NCBI GenBank assembly: GCA_964523395.1
Contig: CAZFXS010000003.1
Location: 124,001-188,000 of the forward strand
Direction: 5' to 3'
DNA: 64,000 bases
From: JANYJZ01 sp964523395
GTDB taxonomy: Bacteria > Bacteroidota > Ignavibacteria > UBA10030 > SZUA-254
A model generated the notes under the pieces. That model searched no databases, was not told where the DNA came from, and worked only from the letters and a program-made list of their open reading frames with translations. Below are positions 59,030 through 64,000 of the stretch, piece by piece (the first letter of the stretch is position 1; each line of letters opens with the position of its first letter). A program made the translations under genes and the position numbers.

Positions 59030-59884
59030 ATGGACGCAACGAGTTCAAATGCGGCAGATATTATGAGTCCGGCGGCAACGGCTGTTCCCGCCACTGCCCC
59101 TCTTTCCGGCAGTGAGCCCAAGCAGGCGCTCTGGAAACGGTATTTCAATATCGTGTGGGAACTTGCCCTCGTCGATTTCCGCAAGAAATATCATAACTCA
59201 ACCCTCGGATATTTCTGGTCGATGCTCAACCCGCTACTGCGGTTCCTGGTCTTTCATTTTGTCTTTACCTATCTTTTTATTTCCATTGCCCCCAAGTTTA
59301 CACTCTACCTCCTGACGGGTGTTTTTTTCTTCAACTTCTTTCAGGATGCCACCCTCGGTGCGATCAGCGCAATAGGCAGGCAAGCACGGCTGACAAAAAG
59401 AATTTTCTTCCCCCGATATCTGATTGTGTTTTCATCCTGTACCACTGCGCTTCTTTCATATATCATCAATCTTTCGCTCATTGTGCTGGTAGTTTTGGTA
59501 TTCGATCATGTTTCCCCGCTCCAGTTTCTGACGATTATTCCGTTTATTCTGATCGTGCTGTTCTCTACAGGTCTCGCAATGATGCTGGCAATTTTATACG
59601 TGCATTTCCGTGACATATCCGAAATCTGGAACGTCATTCTCATGCTCGGATTCTGGCTTACGCCGATCATGTACGATCCCCAGAATGTTCCCGGACCCCT
59701 GGCGACGATCTCATTACTGAATCCGGTCGGAAGAATTCTCGTTATGTTGCGGGCATATCTTGTGTTTGATAATCTGCCTTCGGCTCCGTTTGTCATTGTC
59801 ACGGCTGGTGTCAGTGTTGGTACATTTCTGTTTGGATGGTGGATATTCAAGAAATATGAACACCGTGTGCCGGAGTACCTATGA
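59030..59884 (+). CDS. polysaccharide ABC exporter, permease (Wzm-like)
   Basis: A 284-residue inner-membrane permease of the ABC-2 type. A 35-residue Ala/Pro-rich N-terminal tail precedes ALWKRYFNIVWELALVDFRKKYHNSTLG (about residues 36-63, named here by its start), which is the amphipathic gate helix of Wzm/KpsM proteins. Six helices follow between about 70 and 280. It overlaps the ATPase gene by 4 bases (ATGA). The pair would move a completed lipid-linked polysaccharide across the inner membrane. The gene has its own strong promoter. Confidence 0.93.
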   Translation: MDATSSNAADIMSPAATAVPATAPLSGSEPKQALWKRYFNIVWELALVDFRKKYHNSTLGYFWSMLNPLLRFLVFHFVFTYLFISIAPKFTLYLLTGVFFFNFFQDATLGAISAIGRQARLTKRIFFPRYLIVFSSCTTALLSYIINLSLIVLVVLVFDHVSPLQFLTIIPFILIVLFSTGLAMMLAILYVHFRDISEIWNVILMLGFWLTPIMYDPQNVPGPLATISLLNPVGRILVMLRAYLVFDNLPSAPFVIVTAGVSVGTFLFGWWIFKKYEHRVPEYL

Positions 59885-60615
59885 TTATTGTCGATAACGT
59901 CTCCAAGGTATTCCAGATCCCGCACGAGCGGACGAAGACGGTCTTCCACAAAATGCTCTCGTTTTCCGACAAACAATATCTTTATGAAGAACTCTACGCG
60001 TTAAAAGAGGTCTCACTGCGCGTGAACCCGGGCGAGTTCCTCGGTATCATCGGCAAGAACGGTTCGGGTAAGACAACGCTCCTTCGCATTATTGCCGGTA
60101 TCTATTTGCCGACTTCCGGAAGCGTAACCGTGAACGAAGAAGTCACGCCGTTGCTCGAACTGGGTCTTGGTTTCGATAACGATTTTTCCTGTCGCGAGAA
60201 TGTGTACGTCTATGGCGCGCTTCTCGGCTATTCCCGCAAGCAAATGAACCGCAAGCTCGATGAAATCCTCGCGTTTGCCGAGCTCGAAAAATTTTCCGAT
60301 ACGAAACTCGAGAATCTTTCATCCGGCATGCGCATGCGGCTTGCTTTTGCAATCGCGATACAATCTGTTTCGCCGGTGATTTTGCTTGACGAGGTGCTCG
60401 CCGTCGGCGATAAGGCATTTGCCGAAAAATGTCGCGACGTTATTGCCCGGTTCAAGAAAGAGGGAAGAACAGTTGTCTTTGTCAGCCATGACATGAATTC
60501 CATCAAGCAATATTGCAACCGCGTACTGGTTATGAACCAAGGAGAAATTATCGATCAGGGAGATCCAACCCGAATGATTGCGCTCTACGAGGAGTCTGTT
60601 CTCCAGGCTGCCTAA
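59881..60615 (+). CDS. polysaccharide ABC exporter, ATPase (short Wzt/KpsT-like)
   Basis: A 244-residue ABC ATPase. Walker A GKNGSGKTT is at about 58-66, the signature LENLSSGMRMRLA near 137-149, and Walker B VILLDEVLAVGD near 158-169, with the H-loop VFVSHD. The ATPase ends at VLQAA without the C-terminal carbohydrate-binding domain that Wzt of O9a-type systems uses to recognise chain ends. It therefore resembles KpsT and chain-non-selective exporters. This matters for the idea that the coiled-coil methyltransferase ends the chains. Confidence 0.94.
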   Translation: MIIVDNVSKVFQIPHERTKTVFHKMLSFSDKQYLYEELYALKEVSLRVNPGEFLGIIGKNGSGKTTLLRIIAGIYLPTSGSVTVNEEVTPLLELGLGFDNDFSCRENVYVYGALLGYSRKQMNRKLDEILAFAELEKFSDTKLENLSSGMRMRLAFAIAIQSVSPVILLDEVLAVGDKAFAEKCRDVIARFKKEGRTVVFVSHDMNSIKQYCNRVLVMNQGEIIDQGDPTRMIALYEESVLQAA

Positions 60616-60662
60616 AGCCTACGATCTTAATCGCTATTAACACTATCGTGTATACATTCTAA

Positions 60663-62123
60663 ATGGTTTTTAGTTCACCCATATTCCTGTTTCTTTTCCT
60701 TCCGGTAGTTCTCACAGGCTACTACCTTTTGAAGCCGGAACTGAGGAACGCCTGGCTCCTGGCTGCGAGCCTGCTGTTCTATGCCTGGGGAGAAGTAATC
60801 TTTGCTTTCTTTATGATTGGTTCAATCCTGATCAATCATCTTTCTGCTCAACTTATTGAGATGTCGTGGCGATGGGGCAATAAGTCCGCCGGGAAGTGGA
60901 TCTTGAGTTTCAATGTCGCTGTGAATATCGGCTTGCTCGTGTTTTACAAGTATGCCAATTTCATCGTTGAAAACCTGAATAATGTTCTTGCCTCGGCCAG
61001 TTTTTCTCCGATTTCACTCAGCCATGTCGACCTGCCAATCGGTATTTCGTTTTTTACGTTTCAGGCGATGTCATATGTGATTGATGTCTATCGGAAAGAG
61101 AGCGAAGTCCAGCATAACCCTCTGAATACCGGGCTGTACGTCTCGCTTTTTCCGCAGCTCATCGCGGGCCCGATTGTCCGGTATGTCGATGTAGCAGCCC
61201 AAATCAATAAGAGGGATGTTAACCTTGAAAAATTCGCAAAAGGGATTGAAAGATTCATCATAGGGCTGGGAAAAAAAGTGCTTATCGCGAATACGGTGGC
61301 ATCGGTCGCCGATCAGATCTTCGCGATTCCGCAGGGTCAGCTGACTGCGGGCTTAAGCTGGCTCGGTATTCTCTGCTACTCAATTCAGATTTACTTTGAT
61401 TTCTCTGGGTACTCCGATATGGCGATTGGCCTCGGTTGGATGTTTGGATTTCATTTCCTGGAGAATTTCAACTATCCGTATATTTCAAAATCGATTCAGG
61501 AGTTCTGGCGGCGTTGGCATATTTCTCTCTCGACATGGTTCCGCGATTATCTCTACATTCCGCTCGGGGGCAGCAAAGGCACTCCTGCACGCACGTACTT
61601 TAATCTTATTATTGTTTTTTTTCTCTGCGGCCTTTGGCACGGAGCGGCGTGGAACTTTCTTGCGTGGGGGTTATATCACGGCCTCTTTCTTGTCCTTGAA
61701 CGGCAACGTTTCTGGGAATGGCAAAAGAAATTGCGGGCACCGTTTCAGCATGCGTATGTTTTGATAGTCGTTATTTTTGGGTGGGTGCTCTTCCGCGCAG
61801 AATCACTGGACTATGCCGTTGCGTTTAGCAAGGCAATGATGGGATTTGGATCGGGAAGCGGTATAGAGTTCTTTCCCGCTATGTACTTTACCAATGAGTT
61901 GTTGCTGGTGCTCGTTCTTGGTACCATCGGCTCAGCGCCGCTGGTCCCACAGCTGAAGGAGATGTACGAACGGTGGCAAACACTTCCGCGGCAAACCGGA
62001 TATCCATTTCTTGCAAGAATTGTCTCACCGCTAAAATTTGGTTTTCTGATTTTTGTTTTTATCGCCTCTGCCATGTCTCTCGCCAGCGGCACCTATAATC
62101 CATTTATTTATTATAGGTTCTGA
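60663..62123 (+). CDS. MBOAT family O-acyltransferase (AlgI-like)
   Basis: A 486-residue membrane-bound O-acyltransferase with about 11 helices. It carries acyl groups across the inner membrane for polysaccharide O-acetylation. Motifs include LPIGISFFTFQAMSYVIDVYR, the QEFWRRWHISLSTWFRDYLYIPLGG region (named by WRRWHISL and YIPLGG) and the catalytic H326 in GLWHGAAWNF. Gene context with the AlgX/AlgJ-like gene 3 bp downstream is exactly that of alginate-type acetylation modules. It likely modifies the polysaccharide exported by the preceding ABC transporter. Confidence 0.95.
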   Translation: MVFSSPIFLFLFLPVVLTGYYLLKPELRNAWLLAASLLFYAWGEVIFAFFMIGSILINHLSAQLIEMSWRWGNKSAGKWILSFNVAVNIGLLVFYKYANFIVENLNNVLASASFSPISLSHVDLPIGISFFTFQAMSYVIDVYRKESEVQHNPLNTGLYVSLFPQLIAGPIVRYVDVAAQINKRDVNLEKFAKGIERFIIGLGKKVLIANTVASVADQIFAIPQGQLTAGLSWLGILCYSIQIYFDFSGYSDMAIGLGWMFGFHFLENFNYPYISKSIQEFWRRWHISLSTWFRDYLYIPLGGSKGTPARTYFNLIIVFFLCGLWHGAAWNFLAWGLYHGLFLVLERQRFWEWQKKLRAPFQHAYVLIVVIFGWVLFRAESLDYAVAFSKAMMGFGSGSGIEFFPAMYFTNELLLVLVLGTIGSAPLVPQLKEMYERWQTLPRQTGYPFLARIVSPLKFGFLIFVFIASAMSLASGTYNPFIYYRF

Positions 62124-62126
62124 GCA

Positions 62127-63776
62127 ATGAGGCATAAAATTTCTTTTCTAATTGCATTTGCAATATTTTGGGGTGGTTTCTTGTTTGTAACCAATCGATC
62201 GGTTGCGACATTACCACGCGAATTGACTATTCATTTGAAGCCATTGGCCTACAACGTTCAGTTTCAACTGTTTTACGACGTTGGTCGTGGTTATAACCCC
62301 GATGATAAACAAACTGTTAATGGGGGAGTTGAAGGGGCGCCCGTTATATTTTCTCTTCCCGCCGATACCATTCGATCAATGAGAGTTGATCCGGGGTTCC
62401 GTCCGGGCATTTTTTATATTGAATCAATTGACTTTGGGATGCATCGGTGGAATCCTGACGAGATCACCCGGGATTTTCGTCCAAATAATTTCGTCTCAGA
62501 CTTTCACGTAGAGGGCAACGCCGTTCGTCTGGAAACGAACGGGGAGGATCCCCAGCTTGTGTTTCAGGGTGATATGAAGAAAATCTACGCCGATGCGGAA
62601 ACCCAGTCGATTCCGAAACGAAGGGGAGAAAAATATTTGTTGTTTACCCTGCTTTCCCTCGCATCCGTCGTCGCGTTTTTTTTCCTTCGATGGTTAAATT
62701 TTGACAAGCTCCTTTCGGGGATCATTAAAATGAAACAGGTGGGAAAGCTCGCTATTGTTCTGAGTTTTTTACTCATGCTGTGGCTTCCAATAATTGCCAG
62801 CAAGATGAACTTTTCCAGCGATTACAAAATGCTTGGCAATAATCGTACCCAGGAGCCACCTGATATCAAACGTGTTCCCTTGTCTGAGTTCCCGCGACTG
62901 TACGAAAAATATTTTAATGATAACTTCGGCCTCAGAAGTTCGTTGATACGCTATAACAATCTGCTGAAAGTTGTGTTGCTCAAGACCTCACCCATGGCAA
63001 AAGTCATCCTTGGAAAAAATGGTTTCCTTTTTTATGATTCTGATCATTATCCCGGGGACGGCGTCACAATAAAAGACCACCGCGGACTGGCACCCCTAAC
63101 GGATGATGAGTTGGAGAGGATCCGAAAGCGACTGGAAGCGAACCGAGATTCACTATCACAAATGGGAATTGCGTACGTTCTCGCCGTTGCACCAAATAAG
63201 AACACAATTTATCCTGAATATCTTCCTGATTATATTAATCGCGTTCATCCGGAAACTCGGCTCGATCAACTCAACGATTACCTCGCAAAGCATTCCTCGT
63301 TCCGTCTTGTTGATCTTCGTGAGGCTTTGACGAAAGCAAAATCTATGTACCCCACATACTATCCAAGGAACTCACACTGGAATGTGTTCGGTGCCTATAT
63401 TGCCTACGCCGAAATTATGAAAGCGGTATCGACGGCAATCCCGCAAGTGGCGATTGTACCTCTCTCGGAATTTTCGGTTACACCGGAAAAAAAACCGAGC
63501 GGCGATGTGGGAGACATGCTTGCGATTGGTGATATACTGGGAGATGACGATATGGCCCTGAAACAAAAAGGAACTCTTCGGAAACAATCATTAGGAAAAA
63601 TGATTTTTCTCCGCGATTCCTTTGGAAACTGGCTGAACTGGTATTTTTCATTTCATTTTGACCCGTTGATTGACATTCAACAACAACATTACTATGATTT
63701 GAAGAGAATTGAAGCAGAACAGCCAAGAATAGTTGTTCATGTCATTGCTGAACGGTATATTGACAGGTTATTTTAA
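62127..63776 (+). CDS. AlgX/AlgJ-like SGNH acetyltransferase
   Basis: A 549-residue protein with one N-terminal helix (about 5-22), a soluble 25-175 region of beta character and a second and third helix (about 172-190 and 207-225). An SGNH/ALGX domain follows at about 260-545. Catalytic candidates are S498 (RDSFGN), H417 (NSHWNVFGAY) and an acidic pair in the YDSDHYPGD element near residues 308-316. AlgJ and AlgX move acetyl groups onto periplasmic polymer. The N-terminal beta domain and extra helices are larger than in AlgJ, a layout common in FCB bacteria. It pairs with the MBOAT gene. Confidence 0.9.
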   Translation: MRHKISFLIAFAIFWGGFLFVTNRSVATLPRELTIHLKPLAYNVQFQLFYDVGRGYNPDDKQTVNGGVEGAPVIFSLPADTIRSMRVDPGFRPGIFYIESIDFGMHRWNPDEITRDFRPNNFVSDFHVEGNAVRLETNGEDPQLVFQGDMKKIYADAETQSIPKRRGEKYLLFTLLSLASVVAFFFLRWLNFDKLLSGIIKMKQVGKLAIVLSFLLMLWLPIIASKMNFSSDYKMLGNNRTQEPPDIKRVPLSEFPRLYEKYFNDNFGLRSSLIRYNNLLKVVLLKTSPMAKVILGKNGFLFYDSDHYPGDGVTIKDHRGLAPLTDDELERIRKRLEANRDSLSQMGIAYVLAVAPNKNTIYPEYLPDYINRVHPETRLDQLNDYLAKHSSFRLVDLREALTKAKSMYPTYYPRNSHWNVFGAYIAYAEIMKAVSTAIPQVAIVPLSEFSVTPEKKPSGDVGDMLAIGDILGDDDMALKQKGTLRKQSLGKMIFLRDSFGNWLNWYFSFHFDPLIDIQQQHYYDLKRIEAEQPRIVVHVIAERYIDRLF

Positions 63777-63806
63777 ATCAAATTCCAAATTCTAATCTCA
63801 GAAGAA

Positions 63807-64000
63807 GTGTCAGTTGAAATAATAAAAATAACGCGTCCGGAATTAAAACCTCATTCACACGGATATCACATAGATTTTCCAATCGGAGGCGATGTAACCC
63901 GGTTCCACTCATTATCGGTGGTTGGATGGGTGCTCGGGAAACAAAGTTCGGTTGATTATATTGATTTTCGCTGTCTGGATACGCCTTTTCATGAAGTTGC
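63807..64000 (+). CDS. 5' part of a gene of unknown function (truncated by window end)
   Basis: A frame starting at GTG 63807 remains open to the last base (64 complete codons). The translation starts MSVEIIKITRPELKPHSHGY and continues with SLSVVGWVLGKQSSVDYIDF, a beta-rich pattern seen as an N-terminal domain in some FCB glycosyltransferases and sulfotransferases. It lies 30 bp after the AlgX-like gene, so it probably belongs to the same operon. Function cannot be assigned from this fragment. Confidence 0.6.
   Translation, partial: MSVEIIKITRPELKPHSHGYHIDFPIGGDVTRFHSLSVVGWVLGKQSSVDYIDFRCLDTPFHEV

Overview
This is about 64 kb of a bacterial chromosome of moderate GC content. It most likely comes from the FCB superphylum, near Ignavibacteria, Kapabacteria or Kryptonia. 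Two secreted proteins end in the C-terminal sorting domain with the NYPNPFNP or NFPNPFNP motif, which is typical of type IX secretion in that group, and the Hc1-like histone and YfhO proteins also fit. Promoters can be read directly as -35 and -10 hexamers 16-18 bp apart. They are not the TAnnTTTG type of classical Bacteroidetes, and the -10 is often TACATT, TATATT or TAGATT. No ribosomal RNA gene, prophage, IS element or CRISPR array was seen.

Positions 1-20200 hold housekeeping and respiratory genes. They are an S24 self-cleaving repressor, an unusual two-gene signalling pair (HTH-receiver plus a HisKA-only protein), ychF, a radical SAM protein, a SufT-like protein and a DUF1800/DUF1501 secreted pair. 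A minus-strand block follows: porin, FMN-binding protein, four-helix membrane protein, ApbE and cupredoxin lipoprotein, probably an extracytoplasmic electron-transfer cassette. Next comes a complete iron-uptake operon (fur, feoA, feoB and a 55-residue FeoB-associated protein) under a palindromic operator, then an SDR, a deoxyhypusine-synthase-like protein, a histone-like protein and a dipeptidase. A large secreted subtilase lies at 20250-23750.

Positions 23900-42100 are a co-directional run for cell-surface glycan synthesis: GT2 and GT4 glycosyltransferases, GT-C-like membrane proteins, a glycosyltransferase 9, WecB, three methyltransferases and two YfhO proteins. The middle part (about 34.8-38.4 kb) is visibly more AT-rich and looks like a variable cassette. 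Positions 42100-48400 carry rpsU with a zinc-ribbon partner, a tRNA with anticodon CAU, a fused MFS/spermidine-synthase-like protein, a methyltransferase and a TPR membrane protein.

Positions 48500-63800 return to surface polysaccharide: two glycosyltransferases, a methyltransferase fused to a very long coiled coil (candidate chain-length ruler), a Wzm/Wzt ABC exporter, and an MBOAT/AlgX-like O-acetylation pair. A sulfate-activation operon (cysC, SLC13 permease, sat, cysQ) is embedded here without a PAPS reductase. This suggests that PAPS may feed glycan sulfation. A partial gene of unknown function runs off the right edge.

The most unusual sequence is at 53217-54293. Several copies of a structured repeat of about 130 bp, with hairpin arms that change in a compensatory way, surround a DUF559 (Vsr-like nuclease) gene whose stop codon lies inside one repeat. 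This looks like a nuclease-associated hairpin mobile element. A second family of small hairpins with a constant core and variable arms is scattered through the intergenic regions.
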